From Aquilaria yunnanensis (taxonomy: Eukaryota; Streptophyta; Magnoliopsida; Malvales; Thymelaeaceae), in the NCBI GenBank assembly GCA_039654915.1, contig CM077598.1, positions 78,892,041 through 78,956,040 on the forward strand: DNA of 64,000 bases. The letters run 5' to 3'. Positions 41,431 through 51,569 of the stretch are shown here, piece after piece. The position numbers and the translations under genes are program-made. Below the pieces are notes generated by a model. That model did not search any database. It was not told where the DNA came from and worked only from the letters and a program-made list of their open reading frames with translations. The first letter of the stretch is position 1; each line of letters starts with the position of its first letter.

Positions 41431-42840
41431 CTATAGCTTGAATGGACCGAGGAATGCATAGAGGCCTTTAGCCAAATCAAGAAGTTCTAAAGTAGCTATT
41501 GAAACTTAACAAACTATAACTTTGTGACCTCATGATTTTGTACTGTTTTTTAATAGAGGAGTCTATTAGCGTGGTCTTGGTTGACTAAGAGAGGAAAGAG
41601 CAATGCTTGTCTACTTCATGAGTAAGAAATTGTAAGGGGTAGAGTCAAGATACCCATTACTCCAAAAGGCCATATTTTTATTTGTGACTACAGGAAGCTG
41701 ATGCCGTACTTTTAGATATATCCGATAATAATCAAAATAACGCTGCCTGTAAAGGATATCCTCCAAAAGCCAAATCACTTGGGTAGGTTGGCCAGGTGCT
41801 ATATTGAATTGGGTGAGTTTGACATTTGATATGAATGTTAAACAAACATAAAGCCTCAAGTGCAGGAAGATTTTGTGGTCAAAATGTCTCCAGTGGATGG
41901 AGCCAATGTTGACAAGGACCAAATAGAAAACCTAAGACATAAGATGCCTGGGCAAGGGGAGTATGATGTCTGGTAGTCCAAAATGATCCTCAACACTATG
42001 ATGTCTGGTAGTCCAGAATGATCCTCAACACATCATTAATCAAGCAAATTGGATAGCAAAGGCAACAGACTCCAGAATTTGTTAGTACTTTAGGTTGATA
42101 TGCAAGTTCAAATGGTCCAAAGGGCAATAAATACAAGGTTATATGTTCTATCAAAAGGCAAAAGTTAGGCTTTGATAGAGAAATTTGCTCAAGACTTGAT
42201 TCATTTTTATGAATTACAAAGTGCCCTAGTGAATGATGACTAGAGGAGGGCAAGAAGGCATTTATTTAAGACTAGCTAGGTGACCAAATCCCTTGAGGAA
42301 CAGAGGAGGTTAAAGCTTCATTTAGGATCATTTGTCTTAATTTGTGAGTATGTGAATTGAAGGGGATTTTCATAATGACTACCTAAGTGTTTGACAACCA
42401 TTGAATGGCATTAGGCCCTAGCACATTTGACAAAGGCAAAAATGGAGTCCACATATGATAAGAGGCCCTAAGCTATAAAGTTTTAAGGCTTAGGTACTTT
42501 TCATTGACAATTAGCAAAAATTTAAAGGATTTCTTCCAATGGTACTACTCACATCAACTCAACAGTTGGTTTTAGAGGGCCCCACGTCAGAAACTACTTC
42601 TACTAATTTTCCATGTCCCTTAACTGTTTAGGGATTAGATCTTATTGGTAGTTTACCGGTTACTCTAGGAAAAGTTAGATGCTACATCATGGTTATCAAT
42701 TACATCACTGAGTCAAGGCCAAATCCTTAATAAAGATTATGGTCCCTTAAGTTATAAAGTCCATGCAAGAAAATATCACCTTCGTATTTGGATGTCGTTG
42801 AGCTATAATTGCTGAGAATGGAAAAAAAAGTTTGGCAACA
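41431..42840 (+). pseudogene. Ty3/gypsy RNase H to integrase relic, plus strand
   Basis: From about 41435 the plus strand reads EWTEECIEAFSQIKKF, the RT thumb of gypsy elements. VYFMSKKL and GVESRYPLLQKAIF follow, then IELGEFDI, the second-RNase-H spacer (SPVDGANVDKDQ), and at 42590-42830 SPWPF-GLDLIGSLPVTLGK and VINYIT, the first catalytic region of a Tat-like integrase. Heavily mutated. Orientation is opposite to the Tat gag-pol at 43.1-47.6 kb, so this is a separate insertion or an inverted piece. Its junction with copia RT at 41431 shows no obvious LTR. Confidence 0.65.
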
Positions 42841-43100
42841 CCTTGGTGAGGAAGTTTGGGGGCTTCTGAAAGGTGGAGAATGAGTGAATAATGGCTTACA
42901 AACTATCCTAAATGGTCTTAAAAGCTTGTTTCCCCAAATTTTCTCCAACTTTTGCCTATTTTACAAAATAATCTCACCTCCAAATATTAGCCTGAGACTT
43001 AGGCAATTTTGTCCAAAACTTTGGTTTCTTATTACTTTAGGTCCAAAAGTCTACTTATTAGCTTTAAACTAAACATATCACTTTGAGGTGCAAAAGTACC
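42841..43100. other. Short AT-rich gap without recognisable feature
   Basis: No coding match on either strand; probably decayed retroelement sequence between two oppositely oriented gypsy relics. Confidence 0.4.
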
Positions 43101-43568
43101 TTTTTAACCCCAATAACACTTCGATGTCAAAATAACTAGGAGCAATCTAACCCTTTTAAAAGCAGCTACAAGACAACCTATCCTCAAACCTTGAAATAGC
43201 AATGCTTGAGGGTTGCATGTCTCACTGCCAACTTTTAGATGTTCATATTATTTTTAAGGTCTGGTATCTTTAGGATGGCATCGATTTTATTAGGATTCAC
43301 ATTGATCTCTCTTTCAGATACTAGGAATCCTAAAAGCTTTCCCCCATTGACCCTAAATAGACATGTCTTCTAGTTGAAACACATGTTGAGCTTCACATCC
43401 ACTGGAATGTCTCACCTAGCTCATTAATTTGTTAATATAAAGCACTACTTTTGATAATCATGTCATCCACATTGTGTTCCACATTCTAACCTAATGAATC
43501 TAAGAATATCTTGCTCATCGGCATATGGTAAGTCTCTCCTACATTCTTCAACCCCAAAGGGCATCTGT
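43101..43568 (-). pseudogene. Tat RT relic, C-terminal part
   Basis: On the minus strand, 43562-43230 decodes as the RT palm end. It matches PFGLKNVGETYHMPMSKIF, then the fingers after YVDD, and GKLLGFLVSEREINVNPNKI (about 43360-43270), as in Tat elements. It is interrupted at 43568 by a solo LTR with TSD TCTGT, after which the upstream RT resumes at 46026. The leftmost part is too eroded to read. Confidence 0.65.
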
Positions 43569-46025
43569 TGTTACCACCTCAACAAATGGGAAAATTACAG
43601 TATAAAGGCATAGTTGTTATAAACCATTATATAGTGTAATTTTCACCATAGTGAATGAAATGTGAGGGGTAAACTAAATAATCTACACCTCATTAAAAAA
43701 ATTACAATGGTTACTTGGTGCTAAAGGAAACCCTAGAAGATTGCTTGTTTTACAGGTAATCTATGGGTCTTATTGCAAGATTTTAAGACTTGGGTACTCA
43801 ATTGTACAACTCTAAAAGAGAGATTTTGGAAGGATTTGAATGCCATGGAAGCAATTTTTGGAGGCTCAATTACATAAAGGAAACAAAAGCTATGATTCAA
43901 GAACCTAGGACAACTAGGTGTACAATTGTTCCAAAAAATAACTTAAGGATGGGATAACTTTTGACAAGAGTCAAAGATGGCCATTTCTAGGATTATCCTA
44001 GCCTTTTATTTCCAGGTTCTAAGGTAAAAAATGTGGGCTAAAGATTAGCCAAAAAGTCCTTGCTTAAGGCATACTTATAGTGACCTAAGTGAAGGTTAAG
44101 GTTAAACTAATTAAATCAAGTAAACTATTGTGATTTCTTGCCTTTCCTTGGCCATTTCGGCCATAACCAGCCACAGCCTTCTTCCTTAGCTCCTCCATAT
44201 GCTTCCATTGACACCACATCTCAAGCACTTAAGAAATCAAAAAGGAAGGCAATCGGATGCACCTGGAACAAGAAAAACCCTAATTTTTGGCTTTGTTGTG
44301 TATCTCTTGAAGATTTCAGCTTTCACAGCTTAGGTAAGTGTTTTGTCTTCAAGTTTCATGGTTGTTTACTGTCTTGAGATGATAATCAAGCATCCATGAA
44401 GGTAAGACCATGCTTGGAAGAGAGCAAAAAGCTCAAGGAACCAAGTATGGGTTAAGGGGGAGTGCATGAACAAAGTTCCAGCTTTACTGTTTTTCATGCA
44501 CTAAGATGGCAGTGTTTACAGGGGTTTCTAGAGCCCAAGTTAGTACTATCTAAGACCAATTAACCTCCTAAGACCAAGCATTAGCTTGAGGAGGGCTGCC
44601 ACAGTGATTACATATTGTTTATTTGATTGTTTATGGACTAACCCTAATGATGTATTGCTGCCAGCATTGCATTTGATTGTGTTCTGTTTGTTTGTGCATT
44701 TGGATGGCTATATTTTTGTATATGTGCTTTGTTTTTTGTGTTTTTATGTCTTTGTATTTCAGGTATGTTTCTGGGAATTAATGTTTCTAATGATAGGCCC
44801 TTACTAAGTTTCATTCAAGAAACTTACCCCCTTTCTGTCCATTTCAGGTCCAGCAGAAAGATCACATTCAACCTGAACTTTATCGTTTGAGTTTTGATCT
44901 GAAATTTCTGGTACATGAACTTCCATGTGTCTAGTTATGATCTGGAAATTTTGGTGATTTTAGGAGCACATTTGGCATTTTTAGTGATGGTACTTATTGT
45001 GTTGTGCAGCAGCTGTCCAGCATCCTGTTTCTGGAGTCCATTGCGTTTCAGGCACTCCTGTAACTTAGGGTGTATATCTAGTTAAGTTAAGACCATTTTG
45101 TAGTGCATGTATGCATGTACATGTAGTGTATGTAAAATGAGACAAGTATGTGAACATTTGAGTAATGTTGTGGGCATGTATGTGAAGTGGTGCAAAGCTG
45201 CCTAAGTGTGAATGATAGGCTGCTTACTTGTAAATTCTGTTTTGGCCACATAAAGTTGCTAGATAGAAGAGAATGTAATTCATATGTGTATTGGACATGT
45301 ATGGGATAGCCTTGGAGGGCTTTAGCTTTGTGAATGAAGTGTTTGAATGGTTTGGAAAAATTGTATGGGCAAAATGGTCCAAAAGTTGCAAGAATTTTGA
45401 CACTGTACCTAAAGTTGAACATCTCCCTGTGTAGAATGAATCTTGGTATGAAATTTTGACTACACCTAGATGACATCTAGTTGTTTAACTGGGATTTTGA
45501 ATTTCTGGATTTAGAGCCTTGCAACCAAAGATATAACATTGCAAAGTTGGCTAAGTTACTGTTCATTTGGTCAGAATTTTGTAATTTTGTAACCAACTAC
45601 AAAAATCCATAACTTGGTCTATAGGTGGGCTATTGATGTAAAAAAAAATTCCTTGGTTTTCTATAAGTCTCTACTTGATAATGGAGCAAACAAAATAGGG
45701 GGTGCATGGCTAGAATGATACAATTTATTTGAGGAAGTTTGGGTGCAGTGGCTGGAATTTTTGAACCTAGTAAGAATGTTTAATGTGTCGAAGCCAAAAC
45801 TAAGATTTGTGCTAGTATTTTTCTTCTTAGCTGCCATGGTGTGCATAAATTTGAATATGTGTGTTACGGTTAGACCAATATGCATATATTTACATAGTGC
45901 TGAAGAGGGTCACTTGAGTATGTACACTAGGGGTGTTCTTCTGGTGACCTACAGGACAAACCAATTCTGGGAGTTTAAATGCACAGTTTTGGCACCATAA
46001 TTGGATTACCCCGGAGTGGGTAACA
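43569..46025 (+). mobile_element. Solo LTR, 2.46-kb family, copy 2
   Basis: TGTTACCACC...GTGGGTAACA with a perfect 7-bp terminal inverted repeat (TGTTACC/GGTAACA) and 5-bp duplications TCTGT (43564-43568, 46026-46030). Whole-length homologue of 2448-4908. The best-preserved block, from TTGGAAGAGAGCAAAAAGC onward (44414-44600), is nearly identical to 3270-3460; elsewhere the copies are strongly diverged. Removing it restores a Tat RT. No internal coding region. Confidence 0.85.
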
Positions 46026-46440
46026 TCTGTTGCTAATAGTATACGACCTCCCAACTAGTAAAGGTAGTCTTATCCTCATCCTTAGGGTCTATCCTGACCT
46101 GGTGATACCTACTAAATGCATCAATGAAGTTTAAGACCTTAAGTTTTGATATGACACCAACAAGCTACTCAATGGATGGCAGCCGATAAAGATCTATGGG
46201 CCAAGAGTCATTCTTCTTCTTAGCCAAAATCATATTGCGCATCCATTTGGGATACCAGAACTCATGAATGATGCCTACATCTAGGAGCCTCTTGACTTTA
46301 TCCTCTAACAAATTCTCTCTTTTCTGGAGTATATTTCTTTTCTTCTGCTGCACTAACAGAGTTGCGGGTTCAAATCCCAATTTATGGGAGATGATCTTGG
46401 GGTTTATCCTAGAATATGACTAGGAAACCATGCAAAAATA
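46026..46440 (-). pseudogene. Tat RT relic, N-terminal part
   Basis: Minus frame 46380-46165 includes LLVQQKKRNILQKRENLLED and KRLLDVGIIHEFWYPKWMRN, then the WPIDLYRLPSIE block. The frame continues towards 46030 with DPKDEDKTTF-like residues. These match the RT start of the Tat elements (RLLDAEVIREVKYPEWLSN). Many substitutions, several stops. Confidence 0.65.
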
Positions 46441-47190
46441 TTTATATTAGCCCATAAGAAAACAATAAATTAATTTTTTAGCTATTAGGGAAAATTTTTT
46501 CCCAATTTTATCAGTCAGCCAAGGGCTAACTCTACCTCCTTGGATTCTTTGCATAAACACATATTGGTCCTATTTTCTATAGAGGGCTCTTGCTTCACCC
46601 TTTTTAGGTCATTTTCCAATGCTAACTCATGGGCACTTGAGGGGCCCTAAAGGCTAGCCACTTGGCTCCTCCAAATTGAGGCATGATGAACAAAAATGCA
46701 GCATCCTCTATAGGGGTCTTAAAAACCATTGTTAACCACTTTTCATCTTGCTATTTCTGTAATTGCAGTTGAGCATGCCTTCTAAGTAAGGCATTGCATT
46801 AGGATGGGTTGTTTAGTTCTAAGCATCAATGGTAATTTCACAATACTTAATGTTGGCACCTTATCCTTTTTGAACCCAAATGTTGGCCCAAAAAAAGGGC
46901 TTAAAAATGACCTCTTGACCCTCAACTATTAAGAGGGGAGGAAAATATAAATTTGATTTAGCCTTCATGACTATATATACTCGCTCCATGTTGAAGTTAT
47001 TAATGTTGTTCATTATTAGAATAGGGTCCACGTGGTGAAACATCACTCACAATTCGTGGCCCTAATAAGGGCATTCCTCAAATCCATGGTCTTCAATGGA
47101 GCTATCTTCCTTACCTACCTCTTGCACGATGATGATGATGACTTCTTATTTGTAATCATATATATGACCTCTTTAACAGGTCTCAAGTTA
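46441..47190 (-). pseudogene. Tat protease and gag-pro linker relic
   Basis: Minus frame 47046-46861 begins MMFHHVDPILIMNNINNFNMERVYI, corresponding to VVFPHDDPLLIMARIGNWDVKRVLL of the inner element, but the DDGS active site is lost (VMKAKSN). The rest is unreadable apart from scattered matches. Confidence 0.5.
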
Positions 47191-47560
47191 CTTTAGTTAT
47201 CCCTATTGTTAGGGACCATGGCCTCCCTTGTTATCATCCATGATTAGGTTCTTGATCTTCATCATCCCGTTTTTGGGGCATATACTCCAACCTTCTGTGT
47301 TGAACCGTTGGATATAGTCCATTAAAAACCTTTTCGTTCCTTCATTTTTCTTGAAAAGCCATCATTATAGAAGTGGGTTGGCTCCCAAGAAAGCCTTGTA
47401 GAGAAGTCTAACACAGGTCCTAAAACAATTAAAACTGACAACTCTTATTTGTCCCAAGCTAGCTTAAGGTAGCCCCCATTAATATAGAAAGGCCATAAAC
47501 ATGGCAAGATCAATAGCCCTCTCCAACCTCATGAAAGTGATGTATCTTTGCAAGCAGTTA
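47191..47560 (-). pseudogene. Tat gag capsid relic
   Basis: Translating the minus strand from about 47560 gives YNGLNNPINCLQRYITFMRL, then FRTCVRLLYKAFLGANP and KNEGTKRFLMDYIQRFNTE. This matches the order of the Tat capsid core (YDGRTDPQAHLTKY...QQFIGSRP...NGETIRDYVERFNRE). Stops are frequent. Together with 43101-47190 it defines a third Tat gag-pol copy in minus orientation whose 5' LTR should be to the right. Confidence 0.55.
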
Positions 47561-47805
47561 ATAGGGTTGTTAAGTCCATTATACAGATGAATCTTACTAT
47601 AAGGAAAGATTTAATAAATTAACTAATAGAAGCAAGTAAACTACTGTCGCTTTGTAATTCAATCGCTAGGTTGAGGTATCAGTATTGAAACTACCAACTA
47701 GAAAGCAACTAAAGTTTTTTAACCACTCATACTTCATTGATTTTTAGCCACTCTGAGGCTAGAATATTTGCACCCAGGCCGCCCCTTAGTGGCTATGTGG
47801 ATTTA
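47561..47805. other. Unassigned stretch between gag relic and telomere-like tract
   Basis: No reading frame or motif of note on either strand; probably the gag N-terminal low-complexity region of the eroded Tat element. Confidence 0.35.
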
Positions 47806-48000
47806 GGATTTGAGGTTTAGGTTTAAAGATTTGGGGTTAAAAGTTTTTCGGTTTTAAAATTGTTAGTATTTAGGGTTAGATTAATGTTTAGGGTTTGGGT
47901 ATTGAATTTAAGGTTAAAGGTTTAGCATTTAAAGTTATTTAGGTTTAGGGATTCTGGCGTTTAATTAAGGTTTAAAAGTTTATTGGGTTAAGGGTTTCTT
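47806..48000. repeat. Degenerate telomere-like (TTTAGGG-type) tract
   Basis: About 195 bases of repeated GGTTTAGG/TTTAGGGTT-like heptamers, for example TATTTAGGGTTAGA (47868-47881) and GTTTAGGGTTTGGG (47886-47899). Only about five C's occur on this strand, an extreme strand asymmetry. Individual units are degenerate variants of the plant telomere heptamer. Confidence 0.6.
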
Positions 48001-49000
48001 ATGGTGTGCTGGGAGCTCTTGGTCGCCTGAGTTTTGTATATAGGCCTTCAAATATGTATACTCTATTCAGCTATAATCCTGAAAGAAAGAAAAAAAAAAG
48101 GATAAATGAGTCCCCTAAATGTTTTCCGGGGGGAGGGGACTCTCCGATGTCCAAATAAGCAAATAATATAGTTGGGAGTATCAAAAAAGCTCAATAGAGT
48201 TGTGTATGTACCTAGAGCTTGGTGATGTCTCTTTTTTATACTTGACTTGGAAGGTTGAGTCTTACTAGCTATACTTCAGATCTGCCATCTAGGTGCCAAG
48301 CGGGATTTGAACTCAAGGGTCTATTGTTCCCCAACTACCTCTGCAGCCAACTATCCTAACATAGGTCTGAATGAGTACTTTGCAAGCACTAGGTGGTACC
48401 TCCTTAATTGTTTGCGACAGTATTCTGGAGGTACCTCAGTTAATAGATGCCAAGGTACCTAACGTATCCTTTGGTCAGGTGAGTCTGTTAGCTTCTTGGC
48501 ATTTCCAAACTTTGCAATGCCCACCGTGCCTTTGTGCTTCCAAAGTGCTATGACCGAACCCTCTGAAGGACGAGTTTAGGATTTCAAAAAAAGTTTGGAG
48601 CCTTCAAGCCTTCAGCCATCATTGCCCTTCCCCCAACAGTTTATGGATTTGGAGATCCATCGGCTTCAGGCATCTTTGCTGTTTTTTGCCCCGACATTTT
48701 TTCTTCTCCCCATTACGTCATTTTGGGTTCCCTTGATGTAATCGCTACTCTCGTCGGAGTTATGTTACATCATTTTACATAAAAAGCATCAGTTGTGCCT
48801 CTTCAACTAGTGCCAATGATGTCAGTTCATGAGTTGATAGCTTTATGTCTTTTTGCATTACGAATCATTGCCTCGATCTATGTTTCAAGGCACATGTCTC
48901 ATTCACAGAATGGCCCAATCTATAACACGTGCCTACTATGAGTGGAAGGGCATTTTCAACTTTGCACATTTTTGCGTTCAATGCAACATGCACTTGTTCC
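48000..49000 (-). repeat. Eroded Tat LTR, boundaries uncertain
   Basis: At about 48107-48165 the block TTTTCCGGGGGGAGGGGACT then CTCCGATGTCCAAATAAG matches the R region of the Tat LTRs, here with ACGCCCAAG decayed to ATGTCCAAA. A minus-strand TATAAAAA-like box lies near 48230-48240, at the spacing seen in the good LTRs. No clear PBS or terminal TG/CA can be found. It lies 5' of a minus-strand gag-pol relic and also in 3'-LTR position to a plus-strand antisense gene. Confidence 0.55.
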
Positions 49001-49003
49001 AGC

Positions 49004-49011
49004 TATATATA
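49004..49011 (+). promoter_or_regulatory. TATA box of third Tat antisense gene
   Basis: TATATATA in the context CCAGCTATATATACCTGC, 187 bp upstream of the ATG at 49191; pyrimidine-rich leader follows. Same place as in the inner and outer copies. Confidence 0.6.
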
Positions 49012-49190
49012 CCTGCTTTCATCCCATAAAAGCCTCATTTTTCTCCATTCTCCTATCATGTTTTCTTTCTGTCACTCTTGAGCTCAACTGCTCTAATATT
49101 TGATCTCTGGTGAAATCTTCCGACAAACTTCCATTCACAAGTGGGTCTTGCCCTTTATCCTCCTCTGTTTCTACCTACCAAAGTACTACA

Positions 49191-51569
49191 ATGGCTGAAG
49201 TAGCTGTCACATCTAGGAGTGGTTGGGAGTTTTTGGATGCTCACCCAAGTTACACCACTTTAGAAAAAGTGGAGAAGTGCTGAATAAAATATCTTCTACT
49301 AGCCTAGGTATCTGTTTGGGTGCTGAACAACGGAGAGGTAAGCTACCAACCCTGTGAGGGTAAAATCCCTATGTTCAAAATGGAATTGAAGGTCGGCCTC
49401 CGACATCCTCCCTATCCCGTGGTGAAGGAATTATGTAAGTTCTATGGGAACACAGTCAACCATCTATCGCCAAACTCATATGCCCATTTCAACACCTACT
49501 TATGCATGAGCAATGTGTTAGGGCTAGAACCCCATTCCCTTATCTTCTTGTTGCATTACAAGATGCTTGTTGCACCAAGGAAGTCTTTCTATTATATCCT
49601 CCCATGAGGTTCTAGGTGCAAGAAGTACACTTTTGTATTCAATATCCAAGATGGCTAGCACAATTGGCTAAAGAAGTACTTTTTTATGTTAGTGCAAGAA
49701 TCTTCGGGGATATCGAGCAAATGGTTGGCTAGAAATCTAGAAGTGGACATGGATGATCCCTTGGTGCTGTTGGATGAAAAATTGAAGAAGCTTTTTCTTG
49801 ACTTTGATGCCAAGATGCGGGCAATGGCAGACTGTGGGGCTTAGACGTAGGGCCAATCCTTACCCTTTTCCAATCAAGTTGGACTTGATGACAGAGGAGG
49901 TCCTACATGCCCTTCATGTCTACCCCCATCCTCAGAAAAGTTGAAGTCGACTGTCCATTCATTGGCAATGACCTAGGGTGCCTTCTAATGTTGTTAGCTT
50001 TGGATGAATCCCCTAAAGTTCCAATCTTGGTTCAACTACTTCAAGGGGATCTTACTTATTCTGCTTTTGTTTCCTGTAAGTATTTTTTCTAGTTCTGCCT
50101 TTCTTTCTTCAAAGCACTTACACTGATGCCTTTCTTTTGTCAGAGATGGGTAAAGACTTCAAATTCCAATTTTACCATAAGGTGTTTCTTACAAAGGCTC
50201 AAAAGGAAGATGGCAAAATGGCTACCAAGAGGAAGCCTAGAAAGAAGGCCTCCAACTACCCTCTGCCAAGGAAGGGTTGAGTGGAGTCTTCATCCATAGA
50301 GACTGCTTCTACCGAGGTCACCCCTATCCAAGGGACTAACATAGGCACAGGATCCCTCTTTTGAAATACTCCGAGGTAGCGAAGAAAGAGGATTTTGAAA
50401 AGGAATTCCCTTATCCCACGATAAGCCCATGTACTATTGCTACCTTACTAAGGGCCATTACTGAAGAGGCCTTGGTCGTGAAGGTAGCCAAGAAGAAATG
50501 GGAGAAGAAAAAGGCCAAGGTCAAAGAGCTTTCTGTTGTGATGGAGGATGCAGTTAAAATCTCTAACAATGAAGGCACATCTCATCACACCAAGGTTCCC
50601 CTGCAAGGTTCGGTTCGGTCATCTTCCATATCTCTTGGTTATTTTTTGAGTTATAACCTAGTCGTGGATTGGCTGGGGATTGACGTGTTAATGAATTTTT
50701 GCACAACTAACCAAGGAAAACCTCTGCTCTGAGGAAGATAGCGAACCATGAGGCTCACCGTGCTGCAAGAGACACTTGCCTGCCAAAGGGAATGGTGCTA
50801 AAGTCACCTATTTGGGACATCACTAAAGACATGTATCTATTTGACCACAATGTCTTAGGTAGGATGATCCCATAGCTCTATTGATGTATTACCACTAACA
50901 TCACATTCCAGGAACTGAAAGCGCAACTTTCGAATAAAGAGCATATCCTTACAGACTTGATGGACAACTCTTCCAAAGTAAGGCTTTTGGGGTCCTAACT
51001 CATTTTAAAGGGGACTCACACATCCATTTATTCTCTGCCTCTACTAATAATCATCCATTTTTTTACTTGTAGTTCTTCATCATGCTTGCATACTTTTAAA
51101 ACTTTGTCATCAAGCAGACCAATGTTTGGAACCGGATTGAAAAGAGCTTGGCAAAGGCCAAATAAGCCCTTGCCGACATGGCCTTCAAATTTGGTGAGCT
51201 AAACACAAGACCACCATTGAGCTTGATGAGTTAAAGATGCAAGTCGATGAGGAGGTAAGGGTAATTGCCAAAAAGGCCAACTCTCAGGTGGAGGATCTCA
51301 GTCACTAGCTCACTCTCATGTCCATTAATCACGACATCGTAAAGGTCAATTATGATGATCTTGACCACAAGGTGAAGTGGAACTTAAAAGATGAAACGGA
51401 CCTTCAGAAGCAGCTCTAGGAAGTAAGGAGGAAAATCAAGGAGTTAGAGTTGGAGAAGAAGGGGATGGGGGATGAGCTCCAGAAGATCACCAATATTGCC
51501 ATCTCTAGACTTCAAGATGGCTTTTGCCAAGCTCGCCACAAAGCCTTGGAGATGTACCCCCATCTTGAC
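49191..51569 (+). pseudogene. Third Tat antisense gene, main part (decayed)
   Basis: ATG at 49191 (MAEVAVTSRSGWEF). Exon 1 to 50075 has the domain blocks in order: VKELCKFYGNTVNHLSPNSY, LGLEPHSLIFLLHYKM, SFYYILP, CKKYTFVFNIQDG and LKKYFFMLV, diverged from the other two copies throughout. Intron 1 is 50076-50143 (GTAAGT...GTCAG, branch-like CACTGAT). A second intron probably starts at about 50612 (CAAG|GTTCGG) but its end is unclear. Intron 3 is 50978-51072 (GTAAGG...TTGTAG). The last exon is the coiled coil (KVKWNLKDETDLQKQL, KIKELELEKKGMGDELQK) ending DGFCQARHKALEMYPHLD, where a decayed chromovirus is inserted at 51570. Several stops and shifts. The C-terminus resumes at 55478. Confidence 0.7.

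Noticed and set aside
46357..46380. tRNA B-box-like GGGTTCAAATCCC
   Set aside because: It lies within a readable Tat RT-upstream frame and no A box or cloverleaf surrounds it.
48285..48362. Possible tRNA-like or SINE head on the minus strand (GAGTTCAAATCCCGC, with a TAGTTGGC-type A box)
   Set aside because: The T-arm stem does not pair and no acceptor stem forms; a weak tRNA-derived SINE remains possible but unsupported.
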